From assembly GCA_025360105.1 (NCBI GenBank), contig JANYCT010000091.1:48521-112520 (forward strand): 64,000 nucleotides of DNA, written 5' to 3'. Each line of letters begins with the position of its first letter. Position 1 is the stretch's first letter. A program made the translations under genes and the position numbers. Positions 7,679 through 16,387 of the stretch are shown here, in pieces. This stretch comes from Actinomycetes bacterium. Lineage in GTDB: Bacteria; Actinomycetota; Acidimicrobiia; Acidimicrobiales; Ilumatobacteraceae. Under the pieces are notes generated by a model. The model had not been told where the DNA came from. It saw only the letters and a list, made by a program, of their open reading frames with translations, and did not search any database.

Positions 7679-9328
7679 TCACGGCGACGTGGCGGCGATA
7701 CGGAACGCGCCACGCATTACCGGATGAATACGACAGAAATAGGTGTAGGTCCCGGCAGGAAGGTTTGCCGGTGTGGACCAGGTCACGCGTCCAGCCGTCG
7801 GCGGGCCGACGGCGCCCAACTGCCCCGAGTCGAAGGAGATATCGGCATCGGCCAGCGGGTAGGCGATTCCCGTGGCTGCGTTACATGGTGCCTTGCACGC
7901 GGTAATGGTGTGCCATTCGCCATTGGCCAGCGGAGCGTCCTTGTTGTCATAGGTGATGGTGCCGCCCGGCGCCACCGTGGGGATGGCGTCGCCACGGAGC
8001 ATGTCGCCCTGGCCATATATGAAGTCGGCGATCGGGATCGGATTCGAGGCTGGCTGAGACGGCAGCTTTGCGGCGTCGAAATAGGTCGGGTCCGGCCCGC
8101 CACCGTGATTGTCGTTCTCGGCAAGGTGGCCATGAGTGAGCTCACCTTTCACGTCGACAGCGTTGGTGAACGGATCCAGGGCCGGCGTGTCCTTCTGTGT
8201 GGCTGCGTCGGCCATCCACACGATCATGATGCCCATCGATTCGTACCACGACGCCTTACCGCTGTCGTAGGTGGCCGTGGTGGAAAGCACGTCGCCCTTG
8301 TGCACTGCGACGCGCCAATTGTCGGGCGTCGCGCCCATCGCAACATCCCACGACACAGCGCCCGCTGGTTCCCAATAGTGGGCGATCGATTCGAACACGT
8401 GCGCCGTGTCGGTGGCGCCAGTCTTGGCGTGATCCGTGAGTGCCGTGGCGCCGACACGTTGCAGCCAGAGATCGGTGTGCAGACCTCCGGGGTGCAGGTG
8501 GCCTGCCGTGGCGAGCAAGATGCCATCGCGGTCGACCGTCCAGAGGTTCTTCGCCGGCGCGGTGCCATAAGGCGAGGCGGCATCGTCAGGGTAGGTGTAG
8601 ACGCCATTCGAACCCGAACCCTTAATTACGTCGAAGACCGGATAAATGCTGCCGTTCTGCACGTCGGTCCAGATGGGGCGCGCCGGCTGAATACTTGCGG
8701 CCGCTGGGCTATCGGCCGGGATGAAGTCGATGTCGTAGGTGACCCACACCTGTTTGGGATCGGGCCACAGGTTGTGGATCATGTAGTTCAGCGTCCACCT
8801 GTCGGAGGCCTTGTAGTGGTATCCGTACCCGGCTGGCAGGGCCATTGTGGTCTTTTCCTCACCAGCGGCAAAAAACCGTTCGGGGAGCGCCGATGTGGAA
8901 TCACCCGCGGAGCCGTTCAACCACACGCCATGGTGGAGATGGATGACGTCGACGCCGGGAATCGACCCGTCGGCAAGACGCAGGTTCGGCGCAATTCGAA
9001 CGATCCAGCCGTCGACGGTTGGCTTGGGGATCTTGCCCTTTGTGAAGTCGATGTTGTTCTGGCCCGGCAGAATGTCGATGGGCCCGATCTCGAAATGCAT
9101 TCGCGTCGCGCCCGCCTGGATTGGCCGGTCGGCCACGGTTGACGTCGTGGCCACATCGGTGATCGTCGGACCCGCCCCAGTGTCTGGCGGTGCCACTGCA
9201 ACGGGCGCCGGTGTAGAGCCGATGGAACGGGCGGCGGTTGGTACGCCGCTCGCATTCGTACTGGAACACGCCATTAGCAGCGCCCCTGCCATACCCAAAA
9301 GAACGAGGATTCGTGCACGGTGACGCAT
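7679..9328 (-). CDS. Secreted lipoprotein with C-terminal cupredoxin domain
   Basis: A 549-residue exported protein. Residues 1-21 form a lipoprotein signal with lipobox LMAC (Cys21), followed by a Ser/Thr/Ala/Pro-rich linker. The large N-terminal domain has a histidine cluster, HLHH at 130-133, and a later GHLHPGGLH segment. This recalls metal-binding proteins of the SURNod19/monooxygenase-like type, though I am not certain of that family. The last ~100 residues are a type-1 copper (plastocyanin-like) domain with His in WHTIT and the Cys532, His535, Met538 ligand set (FCRIHPVM). The start at 9328 is the Met before the signal peptide. It is likely an extracytoplasmic redox or copper protein; the reaction is unknown. 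Confidence 0.8.
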   Translation of the reverse strand: MRHRARILVLLGMAGALLMACSSTNASGVPTAARSIGSTPAPVAVAPPDTGAGPTITDVATTSTVADRPIQAGATRMHFEIGPIDILPGQNNIDFTKGKIPKPTVDGWIVRIAPNLRLADGSIPGVDVIHLHHGVWLNGSAGDSTSALPERFFAAGEEKTTMALPAGYGYHYKASDRWTLNYMIHNLWPDPKQVWVTYDIDFIPADSPAAASIQPARPIWTDVQNGSIYPVFDVIKGSGSNGVYTYPDDAASPYGTAPAKNLWTVDRDGILLATAGHLHPGGLHTDLWLQRVGATALTDHAKTGATDTAHVFESIAHYWEPAGAVSWDVAMGATPDNWRVAVHKGDVLSTTATYDSGKASWYESMGIMIVWMADAATQKDTPALDPFTNAVDVKGELTHGHLAENDNHGGGPDPTYFDAAKLPSQPASNPIPIADFIYGQGDMLRGDAIPTVAPGGTITYDNKDAPLANGEWHTITACKAPCNAATGIAYPLADADISFDSGQLGAVGPPTAGRVTWSTPANLPAGTYTYFCRIHPVMRGAFRIAATSP

Positions 9329-9399
9329 GACCCAAACTGTAGTGGGCACAACCCCACCGCGCCCGTAGCGAACCCACGTCGTACGAGAGCCCGACGTGA

Positions 9400-10953
9400 T
9401 CAGCCGGACGCGAACGGCTGGGGCATCGCTGCGACGCATGAGGTGTCGAGCGGCGCTGCCGGGTCGTTGTAAAAAGCCACAGCAATCGATGTAGCGCAGT
9501 CGTTCATGAACAGCACGCCGTGTCCGCCCCCCGGATATTGCAGGATGACTGCCGAGGGGAACTGCGTGCGGATCTCATCGGCAAACGACGGCGGAGTCGC
9601 TGGGTCGAGGGTGCCGTTCACGGCCAGCACCGGCACCGATCCCGATACCGGCGCGAGGTGACCACCGGCTACCGGATCGACGGCCCAGACGTCGCACAAC
9701 GCCCAGCCCCAGGTCAACACAACGTTCGCCCATTTGCCGGGATCGGCCAAGATCTGGCGGTCGGCATCAGTGAATGCGCTCGCTTCGTCGGCGCACTTGA
9801 AGACCTCATCAGCGCCTCGTGCAAAGTCGTCGCGAGGATCGTCAGCGGGCGCCTGTGTCAACGTTGAAGAGAAGCCGTCGAGACTCGAGTCATCACCGTT
9901 CGCAAGCGAAGCAGCAACTGCGGGTAGCAACGAGATGAGGTCTGTGCGTTGCATCGCCTGAAAGGCGCCTGAGTAGAGATCTTTGCCGGAGATGGTGACC
10001 GCCGCGGCGGCGCCGGCGGCCGCCACCTGATGGGGGTGCGCATCCAGCCGAGCCGCCGCCAACGCAACATTTGTCTCCGGGTCACCGTGAACAGCACTGC
10101 ATTTGGGTTGCGCCGCGCACGCAGCCGCAAGCCGGTAAATCGAATCGTTGGCATCGTGCACCAGGCTCGCCGGCCCGGTGGGCGCCGTGGTCACGGCGCT
10201 GTCGAGCACAAGGGCAGCGACACCCGCTGGGTCCTGCCGATACACCTCTCGCGCCAATCGGCCGCCGTAGCTGAAACCTGTGACGGTCCACTTCGCATAG
10301 CCGAGCGCCTTGCGGAGAGCCACCACATCGGCAGCGCTTTCAACAGCGTCATAGCCGTTGAGGTCGACACCCTGCGCAATCAGTCGGTCACGGCATTGGC
10401 CAGCAGCGACCTTCGCGTAGGCGAGCCGCTCGGCCCATGGGTGAGTTGCGTCGAGTGAAGCATCGAGTTCAGGGCAGGCGAGATGCGGTTCGCTGCGCCC
10501 GACACCACGCTGGTCGAACACCACCACATCGGTCGGTCTGCCAGCAATGGTGACGTGGCCCGAGACGAACGGAGTGGACGCCGCATAGCCGGGGCCGCCG
10601 CTGAGATAGATCGACGGGAGTGAATCGGGGGATGCGCCGACACCGTGGACGACCGCCACCCAGAGCCGGATGGTGTGTGCCCCGGTACGGTCGCGACGCT
10701 CGGGTACATTGAGCCAGTAGCAGTCAGTGGGTGCGAGCTGATCTGATGTGTCGCACGCGCGCGGCGTGAGAGCGGCGGGTGCGATTGACGGTGCGATTGA
10801 CGGTGCGATTGATGGCGCGCTCGAGTCAGCTGTCGTGATCTCGGGCAGCGCGGCACCCTGCGTCGTTCCCGTCGTCCCCCGTGTCGCCGAACTGCAGGCT
10901 GAGAGCACGATGACGCATCCGACTGCGAAACACCGGTGGAGTACGTGACGCAT
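9400..10953 (-). CDS. Secreted alpha/beta hydrolase lipoprotein (TAP/proline iminopeptidase type)
   Basis: A 517-residue exported hydrolase. Its signal peptide ends in lipobox LSAC (Cys20). A low-complexity stretch with SIAP repeated three times follows. The catalytic domain has the oxyanion-hole region SGGPGYAAS, FDQRGVGRS, the nucleophile elbow GFSYGG (Ser228), an Asp in NGTLDPATPP and a His in GGGHGVLF. The C-terminal part matches TAP-like hydrolases (tripeptidyl aminopeptidase/SlpD-E type of actinobacteria). Substrates are probably peptides or esters outside the cell. An AAGAGG site precedes the ATG at 10953. The next minus-strand gene, the cupredoxin lipoprotein, follows after 71 nt. Confidence 0.87.
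   Translation of the reverse strand: MRHVLHRCFAVGCVIVLSACSSATRGTTGTTQGAALPEITTADSSAPSIAPSIAPSIAPAALTPRACDTSDQLAPTDCYWLNVPERRDRTGAHTIRLWVAVVHGVGASPDSLPSIYLSGGPGYAASTPFVSGHVTIAGRPTDVVVFDQRGVGRSEPHLACPELDASLDATHPWAERLAYAKVAAGQCRDRLIAQGVDLNGYDAVESAADVVALRKALGYAKWTVTGFSYGGRLAREVYRQDPAGVAALVLDSAVTTAPTGPASLVHDANDSIYRLAAACAAQPKCSAVHGDPETNVALAAARLDAHPHQVAAAGAAAAVTISGKDLYSGAFQAMQRTDLISLLPAVAASLANGDDSSLDGFSSTLTQAPADDPRDDFARGADEVFKCADEASAFTDADRQILADPGKWANVVLTWGWALCDVWAVDPVAGGHLAPVSGSVPVLAVNGTLDPATPPSFADEIRTQFPSAVILQYPGGGHGVLFMNDCATSIAVAFYNDPAAPLDTSCVAAMPQPFASG
10778..10813. repeat. Three 12-bp tandem repeats inside the hydrolase gene
   Basis: Three copies of GGTGCGATTGAC (the last ends in T) lie within the linker of the hydrolase lipoprotein. 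On the minus strand they encode the SIAP tetrapeptide three times. The 12-bp unit keeps the frame, so copy-number change would only alter linker length. Confidence 0.9.
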
Positions 10954-11020
10954 AAACCTCTTACGACCGACGAGGGAGCAACTTGCGATGTCTTACGACC
11001 ATACTGCGCCTCACGGCGGT

Positions 11021-11062
11021 CCGAAACAAACGAGCCGGCTGCCTCGTGGGAGGCAACCGGCT
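11021..11062 (-). terminator. Rho-independent terminator after tRNA-Ala
   Basis: Positions 11033-11062 form a 13-bp stem with one mismatch (AGCCGGCTGCCTC against GAGGCAACCGGCT) and a GTGG loop. Read on the minus strand, the hairpin is followed by the T-rich tract CGTTTGTTTCGG. It lies directly downstream of the minus-strand tRNA. Confidence 0.8.
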
Positions 11063-11079
11063 GATTGTACGTCTACGGG

Positions 11080-11152
11080 TGGAGCTGAGGGGAATTGAAC
11101 CCCTGACCTCTTCATTGCGAACGAAGCGCTCTGCCAACTGAGCTACAGCCCC
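11080..11152 (-). tRNA. tRNA-Ala (anticodon CGC)
   Basis: The minus strand folds into a complete 73-nt cloverleaf. The acceptor is GGGGCTG/CAGCTCC with the alanine identity pair G3-U70, and the D arm is GCTC...GAGC. The anticodon stem is CTTCG/TGAAG with loop TTCGCAA, giving anticodon CGC, and the T arm is AGGGG-TTCAATT-CCCCT. The discriminator is A73. The following bases read CCC, so the 3' CCA is not fully encoded. It decodes GCG codons. A terminator hairpin follows. Confidence 0.96.
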
Positions 11153-11182
11153 GTGGAACGAGACCAGATCCTAGCGGCGCAA

Positions 11183-11794
11183 TCAGGCGGCACGGAACCA
11201 AGAATTATCCGCGTAGCGGCTCTGCTGTTCGTTCTGCTTGATCTGCACGAGCTTGTAGCAGTAGCCACACAGCGCCAAGAATGACAACGCAAAGAGGTAC
11301 ATCATCGCGTTGGCATGCGTTGTAGCGGCAAGAAACAGCGTGGCGCACGTGGACAACACCAGCATGAACAACACGTTGGCGCGACGACGCCGCAACTCGG
11401 CGCGACCGACGACGCCTCGTGTGAGGTGCGCCTGACGATGGTGGATGTGCTCACCCGACCGAGAGACGCTTGGCTCGCCGTGCGTGCGGCGTTGCAACGA
11501 GGCGGTGTTCATCTGCTCACGATGATGCGTGGCGTGCTGGGGCTGCGAGCGATGCATCTGGCCAGGTCGTCCGCTTGCTGCAGGACGCGCCAGTGGCGAC
11601 TGCGTGAGCGGTCGGGTCATCGATCGCATCGGCGCCATACCACGGGTTGGTACGGACCGCTGCAGGCTTGAGAGCTGACGGTTGAAATCAGACACCGAGG
11701 AGCCGGGACGGTTTTCGCTTCGGTTACGCAACAGCGGCGGCAAGAGCACAGCTGCCCATGCGGCAGCCACCGCGAGGATGACGATTTGAGTCAC
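11183..11794 (-). CDS. Membrane protein resembling SepX/GlpR divisome proteins
   Basis: A 203-residue protein with three predicted membrane segments: residues 2-21, and a hairpin at about 141-158 and 163-183. Between them is a long basic, low-complexity cytoplasmic region. The N-terminal segment WAAVLLPPLLRNRSE plus a nearby SVxxFxxxLxxL stretch resembles actinobacterial proteins of the SepX (Streptomyces) / GlpR (Corynebacterium; Rv0996 in M. tuberculosis) type, which lie near galU and moeA. The same neighbours occur here (moeA at 14.5 kb, galU at 17.1 kb). GlpR binds the MoeA-like protein Glp and acts in cell division (established knowledge). GTG at 11794 has GGAAGG upstream. Orthology is an inference from the motif and context. 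Confidence 0.6.
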   Translation of the reverse strand: MTQIVILAVAAAWAAVLLPPLLRNRSENRPGSSVSDFNRQLSSLQRSVPTRGMAPMRSMTRPLTQSPLARPAASGRPGQMHRSQPQHATHHREQMNTASLQRRTHGEPSVSRSGEHIHHRQAHLTRGVVGRAELRRRRANVLFMLVLSTCATLFLAATTHANAMMYLFALSFLALCGYCYKLVQIKQNEQQSRYADNSWFRAA

Positions 11795-11911
11795 TGTTCA
11801 CCTTCCGTATGGGGAGAATTCGTGACTCGTTGGTCAGGGTGGGAGATCAGCATGAGAAAAAGGCGTCGGGCTGCATCCATCGGTTTCGATGGTAACACAT
11901 TCGTAACCTTA

Positions 11912-12427
11912 TTACGATTCTACTACGGGCATTTCGGCGGCCACAACGTGCTCGGCGCGGCGATACGTGCCCGAACGCCCGCCCGTTTTTTCCCACAGCG
12001 CGAGTTCGCCGATCACCATTGCCTTGTCGGCCGACTTGCACATGTCGTACACGGTGAGCGCCGCAACCGAGCACGCGTGCAGGGCTTCCATCTCCACCCC
12101 TGTGCGATCGATCGTGTCGACTTGGGCTTCGACGACGATCTGATCGTCGCCGATCTCGAAGTTGATGTACACCGACCCGATGAGCAGCGGATGACACAGC
12201 GGAATCATGTCGGATGTGCGCTTTGCGGCCTGAATACCGGCAATGCGTGCGACGGCGAGCACGTCACCTTTGTTCACCTCGCGATTCGCAATCGCCGCCG
12301 TGGTCTCGGGGCGCATCTTCACGACGCATCGCGCGACCGCACGTCGGTGCGTGGGCTCCTTCGGGGTGACATCGACCATGCGGGCACGACCGAGTGGGTC
12401 GAGATGGGTGAACGACAGATCAGACAT
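11912..12427 (-). CDS. moaC: Cyclic pyranopterin monophosphate synthase MoaC
   Basis: A 171-residue MoaC. It carries the PLCHP segment at about 77-81, and the signature TGVEMEALHACSVAALT at about 109-125 followed by YDMCKSADK. MoaC converts the MoaA product to cyclic pyranopterin monophosphate in molybdenum cofactor synthesis. The ATG at 12427 gives the usual N-terminus MSDLSFTHLD; upstream codons to 12475 look non-coding. It is the last Moco gene of a minus-strand group moeA, moaA, secreted protein, moaC. moaE, moaD and mogA are not in the window. Confidence 0.95.
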   Translation of the reverse strand: MSDLSFTHLDPLGRARMVDVTPKEPTHRRAVARCVVKMRPETTAAIANREVNKGDVLAVARIAGIQAAKRTSDMIPLCHPLLIGSVYINFEIGDDQIVVEAQVDTIDRTGVEMEALHACSVAALTVYDMCKSADKAMVIGELALWEKTGGRSGTYRRAEHVVAAEMPVVES

Positions 12428-12478
12428 GTGACGCTTGATCGTAGTGACTCGGCGGTCGCTCGGCCGAGCATGCACTCC

Positions 12479-13453
12479 TTATGGCAGCGTGGGCCCGGTG
12501 TCGACTACTTCGAACGCAGTGCCAGGGATGGCCTTGAGTTGGTTGAGGTCGCTGTCGTTCCAACCGGGATCAGGAGCCCCCGAGAAGAACCAGTTGCTCC
12601 CGTTGTCAGCCACGATGAGGCCGTATTTCTTGAACGCCGTGGCGATCACTCTCGCCTGCCCGGTAAAGCCGCTGATGTCGAAGCCCGCCATGAGTCGCAG
12701 CCGCAGGCCCATCGGCGGCAGATCGATGTTCGTGTCCGATGAGGCAACATGCGTGGCGGGCAGGATGTAGGCGCGCTGTGTCGATACGAACGTGACGCGG
12801 ATCGCGTGGTTGATGGCGCCCGACGCGACCTCGTCGTAGCGCACCAGGCCCGGCAGGATCGCCAGACCCGCGGCATCGGCACTGGTCCAACCCAAAGGAC
12901 GCAACGCATTCGAGCCGAGGTCGAACATCGCCCCCGAATACGCGGACCATCCCCCACCGGTTCGCGCCGCGGCATACAACTCGTACAACCGGCAGGTGCC
13001 CTGCTGCAGCACCAACACATGACGATCGCTGCCACTCTCCACCGGAGCATCGAGCGGTATCGGGAACGGGCCAGGATCGCTCTCGTCGCCCGCATCGGTG
13101 TACACAACGGGCACCAGCGGTTGGGTCGGCGGCACCACCACGAACGGGATGCCGTACGTAGGGTTCTCGCCGAAGTCGGGATGCACAAAGTGTCCACCGA
13201 TGGCTTGGATCTCGGCGATGGTTTGCGCCGAACCGGCGCGCAGGCCGGCGTTGTCGATGGGCGTGTTCCATGCGTTGTCGGCAGGGAACATCGAACAACC
13301 ACCAAGCCCCGTGCGGATGCGTTGCGCCGGGGCGAGTGCTGTCGCAGGACCGGAGACATCAGTCAGCGGGCCAGTCGCCGACGCAGACAGTGCTCCTGCA
13401 GCCAACACCGCGATCGCCGCAGCCTGGCCGACGCGACGAGACGCGCGGCGCAC
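12479..13453 (-). CDS. Secreted protein of unknown function, between moaA and moaC
   Basis: A 324-residue exported protein. The GTG at 13453 lies 5 nt after the moaA stop and yields a twin-Arg/Lys-free Sec-type signal (VRRASRRVGQ followed by an Ala-rich core ending ALSASA). The mature part contains NAWNTPID, a DESDPGPFPIP segment, DRHVLVL, ALRPLGWTSADAAG and DNGSNWFFSGAPDP. I recall similar secreted proteins in soil Actinobacteria and Acidobacteria, but none with a function known to me. Acidic and aromatic motifs could suggest carbohydrate or metal binding; that is a guess. Its place in the Moco operon may be chance co-transcription. Confidence 0.8.
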   Translation of the reverse strand: MRRASRRVGQAAAIAVLAAGALSASATGPLTDVSGPATALAPAQRIRTGLGGCSMFPADNAWNTPIDNAGLRAGSAQTIAEIQAIGGHFVHPDFGENPTYGIPFVVVPPTQPLVPVVYTDAGDESDPGPFPIPLDAPVESGSDRHVLVLQQGTCRLYELYAAARTGGGWSAYSGAMFDLGSNALRPLGWTSADAAGLAILPGLVRYDEVASGAINHAIRVTFVSTQRAYILPATHVASSDTNIDLPPMGLRLRLMAGFDISGFTGQARVIATAFKKYGLIVADNGSNWFFSGAPDPGWNDSDLNQLKAIPGTAFEVVDTGPTLP

Positions 13454-13458
13454 CGGCG

Positions 13459-14478
13459 TCAGCCGCCGATCTGGCTCATCGAGCGCGAGGGTCGAATGAA
13501 GTTGACCTGGTTGATCTGATGACCCGCCCACTTGGTGCCGACAGCGCGTTGGATTTCCACAGCAATGTCATCGTCAGATGCACCGCCGCGCATGAGCTTC
13601 AACAGGTCGAATTCGGTGGTGGCGAACAAGCAGGTACGGAACTGTCCATCGGCGGTGAGGCGCACCCGATCGCAATCACCGCAGAACGGCCTGGTGACTG
13701 TGGGGATGACCCCGATCATCCCGGCACCGTCGAGGTACCGCCAGCGGTCTGCCGGGGCTGCGCCACGTGCGGACACCTGCTCGAGCGGATAGACGGCGTG
13801 TATGGCAGCGACGATTTCGTCCTGACTGACGACCTTGTCGTTCATCCAGTGACCGCTTGCATCGAGTGGCATGAACTCGATGAAGCGAACCTCGACGTTG
13901 CGTTCGCGCCCGAATGTTGCAAGCGCCACGATCTCGTCGTCGTTGACGTTGCGCTCAATCACCGCGTTGATCTTCACGGGCGAGAAACCGGCCTCTTTGG
14001 CGGCCTCGATGCCGTCGAGGACACGTACGAGTTCGTCACGGCGGGTCATCTCGAGGAACCGTTCGGCCTGCAGAGTGTCGAGGCTGATGTTGACACGGTC
14101 AAGGCCGGCATCGCGTAGCTCGTGGGCAACTAGGCGGAACGTGGCGCCGTTGGTGGTGAGCGACAGGTCGGGTTTGTGACCAGCGAGCGGTGAAGCCGAC
14201 AAAGCGGGCACGCGCAGATCGGCAAGCTTGCGAACAAGCACGGGCATGTGGGCGCGAACTGTTGGTTCGCCACCGGTGAGCCGAAGGCCATCGACCTCGA
14301 AGCGCTCGACGAAGATGGCGGCGAGTCGATGAATCTCTTCGAAGCTCAAGACGCCACTGCGCGGCAGCCACTCCATGCCCTCTTCGGGCATGCAGTAGGT
14401 GCAGCGGAAGTTGCACCGGTCGGTGACCGAGATGCGCAGGTCACGAATGGTTCGCCCGAAGGGATCAATGAGATCCAT
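13459..14478 (-). CDS. moaA: GTP 3',8-cyclase MoaA
   Basis: A 339-residue radical SAM enzyme. The N-terminal [4Fe-4S] motif is CNFRCTYC (Cys22, 26, 29), LTGGEPT binds SAM, and the C-terminal cluster motif is CGDCDRVRLTADGQFRTC. The protein ends in the functionally required Gly-Gly. It catalyses the first step of molybdenum cofactor synthesis, GTP to 3',8-cH2GTP, acting with MoaC. It lies 35 nt downstream of moeA on the same strand. Confidence 0.96.
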   Translation of the reverse strand: MDLIDPFGRTIRDLRISVTDRCNFRCTYCMPEEGMEWLPRSGVLSFEEIHRLAAIFVERFEVDGLRLTGGEPTVRAHMPVLVRKLADLRVPALSASPLAGHKPDLSLTTNGATFRLVAHELRDAGLDRVNISLDTLQAERFLEMTRRDELVRVLDGIEAAKEAGFSPVKINAVIERNVNDDEIVALATFGRERNVEVRFIEFMPLDASGHWMNDKVVSQDEIVAAIHAVYPLEQVSARGAAPADRWRYLDGAGMIGVIPTVTRPFCGDCDRVRLTADGQFRTCLFATTEFDLLKLMRGGASDDDIAVEIQRAVGTKWAGHQINQVNFIRPSRSMSQIGG

Positions 14479-14513
14479 GTGCGCAGGATAGGCGGAGCAG
14501 GCGGGAAAGCGTG

Positions 14514-15749
14514 TCAGAACGACAGCAGATACACCGTGACGTCGCCACCCGCATCGACTCCGTCGCCGTCCGGGAGTTCGGCCAGGGCGTTTGCCAACGC
14601 CGTGGCGCCAAGTTGATGACTGCCCTGGGGTCCGCGAGCAGACACGTGGTAGCGGCCATCATCGCCGAAGGCGCCGTGCACCCGCTGGTAGTGCACCTTG
14701 CCATCTTTGGAACGACGCAACGGCGTGTCGGCCACCGCTCGAAGGCTTGGCCGCAGGAGCGGCGCCGAGTGACCCATCATCTGGCGTAATGCGGGGCGCG
14801 CGAGCAGTTCGAAGCTGACGAGTGACGAGACCGGATTACCCGGCAGGCCGAACACCGGAATCTGCCGACCCAAAGAGTTCGTGAGCAAACCGAAGGCGAA
14901 CGGCTTGGCCGGCTTAATCGCAATCTGCATCCAATGCATCACGGCGATACGCGAGAGCACTGACTTGACCACATCGTAATCGCCCATGCTCACGCCGCCG
15001 CTGGTAACGATCGCGTCGCACGCGTCGGCGGCACGACGCAGAGTGGACTCGAGCGCAGCTTCGTTGTCGCGCACGATGCCGAAGTCGACGGCGACTGCCC
15101 CGGACTCACCAACCATTCCGAGCAGCATCGTCTTGTTGCTCTCGCGGATCTGGCCGGGCGCGAGAGGGCTGCCGTCGTCGATCAATTCGTCGCCGGTGGA
15201 CAACACAGCCACGCGACATCGGGGGATCACCGCCACGGATCGCGCGTTCACGCTCGCAAGCACACCGGCCACTGCGGGGCGGATGAACGTAGCAGCACCG
15301 AACGCCACGGTGCCTGCAGCGATGTCATCACCTGCGCTGCGAATGGCCTGTCCAGGTGAGGCGGCGGCCGTAATACGAACACGGCGGCCGTCGTCGAGGC
15401 GCACCGTGTTCTCGACCATGACGACCGCATCGGCGCCGGCGGGCAATGGCGCGCCCGTCATGATGCGAATGGCGGCACCGGGATGCAGCGGGAGGTCGGC
15501 AGGGGCACCCGCAGCGACCTCGCCGATCACGGGAAGTTCGCACTCCCCCGATATGAGATCAGCCGAGACAACGGCATAGCCGTCGACGGCGCTGTTGGCA
15601 AACGGCGGCACGTCTTCGGGCGCAATGACCTGTTCGGCTAACACGCACCCAATGGCGTCAGCGAGATCGATCCGAACGACTGGCAGGACGGGGCAGTGCG
15701 ACAGCACGACCCCACGAGCATCGGTCAGAGAGACAAGCGGCGCGCCCAT
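14514..15749 (-). CDS. moeA: Molybdopterin molybdenumtransferase MoeA (gephyrin-like; Glp candidate)
   Basis: A 411-residue MoeA/gephyrin E-domain protein. Motifs are DVPPFANSAVDGYAV near 50, the MTGAPLPAGADAVV loop, VAVLSTGDELI, and TSGGVSMGDYD, with the C-terminal beta-barrel domain IV. MoeA inserts molybdate into adenylated molybdopterin. In Actinobacteria a MoeA paralogue (Glp) also serves cell division with the membrane receptor GlpR/SepX, and a candidate receptor lies 2.7 kb downstream. ATG at 15749 gives the normal N-terminus; the frame extends to 15812 but would overlap the divergent gene. Confidence 0.93.
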   Translation of the reverse strand: MGAPLVSLTDARGVVLSHCPVLPVVRIDLADAIGCVLAEQVIAPEDVPPFANSAVDGYAVVSADLISGECELPVIGEVAAGAPADLPLHPGAAIRIMTGAPLPAGADAVVMVENTVRLDDGRRVRITAAASPGQAIRSAGDDIAAGTVAFGAATFIRPAVAGVLASVNARSVAVIPRCRVAVLSTGDELIDDGSPLAPGQIRESNKTMLLGMVGESGAVAVDFGIVRDNEAALESTLRRAADACDAIVTSGGVSMGDYDVVKSVLSRIAVMHWMQIAIKPAKPFAFGLLTNSLGRQIPVFGLPGNPVSSLVSFELLARPALRQMMGHSAPLLRPSLRAVADTPLRRSKDGKVHYQRVHGAFGDDGRYHVSARGPQGSHQLGATALANALAELPDGDGVDAGGDVTVYLLSF

Positions 15750-15790
15750 GGTGGTGCACGGTACCGCAACACTGCCGCCAGACTGCAGGG

Positions 15791-16387
15791 GTGAGTGACC
15801 ATCCGCGCCCATATCGCGCGTTCTCGTCTGACGGACATTCCGCGAGCTGGCAAGCAGCTTCTGTCGATGCAGAGTCCGGTGGACTCGACGAAATCCTCAC
15901 GCTGAATTGGGACAACGAGGCGTGGACGGCGTCGGGCGCGGTTGAGCGCGAGCAGGTGCAATATGTTCTGCGCATCTCACCTGCCTGGCAGGTGCGCCAA
16001 TTCCTTCTGTTCCGCGATATGGACGAGCCGGATCTGTGGTTGGGCACCGACGGCAGCGGCCGTTGGGGCGAGATGAACGGCGCGCACCGCGAGGAACTCG
16101 ACGGATGCGTCGATGTCGAACTTGCCTGCACACCGTTCACGCACACCATTCCCATACGCCGGCTGCCGTTGCATGTCGGGCACAGCGCCGACATCACGGT
16201 CGCCTCCATCGACGTGGAGACCCTCGATGTGCGGCCGACGCGCAGGAGATACACCCGGCTCGAGACGCACCGCTGGCGGGTGACGAAACTCGACACTGGC
16301 GTGTCGATCGAGTTCGAGGTCGACGAGTTCGGCCTCGTCCTCGATGTCACCGACGACATCTCGACGGGCTTTCGTCGAGTCGTCTAG
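15791..16387 (+). CDS. Putative glycolipid-binding domain protein
   Basis: A 198-residue protein matching the putative glycolipid-binding family (PF06475 type). Landmarks are YVLRISPAWQVRQF, ELDGCVDVELACTPFTHTIPIRRL in the centre, and a C-terminal RYTRLETHRWRV followed by an acidic beta-rich end. The family is small, cytosolic and poorly characterised. GTG at 15791 is used; it is 41 nt from the divergent moeA start, so the two share a short promoter region. Confidence 0.8.
   Translation: MSDHPRPYRAFSSDGHSASWQAASVDAESGGLDEILTLNWDNEAWTASGAVEREQVQYVLRISPAWQVRQFLLFRDMDEPDLWLGTDGSGRWGEMNGAHREELDGCVDVELACTPFTHTIPIRRLPLHVGHSADITVASIDVETLDVRPTRRRYTRLETHRWRVTKLDTGVSIEFEVDEFGLVLDVTDDISTGFRRVV

Noticed and set aside
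7622..9142. 506-residue plus-strand frame opposite the cupredoxin gene
   Set aside because: Antisense to a well-supported lipoprotein gene; no start signal and no protein-like pattern.
11021..11152. Integration site at the tRNA-Ala gene
   Set aside because: No integrase and no direct repeat of the tRNA 3' end is visible in the flanks; the hairpin is an ordinary terminator.
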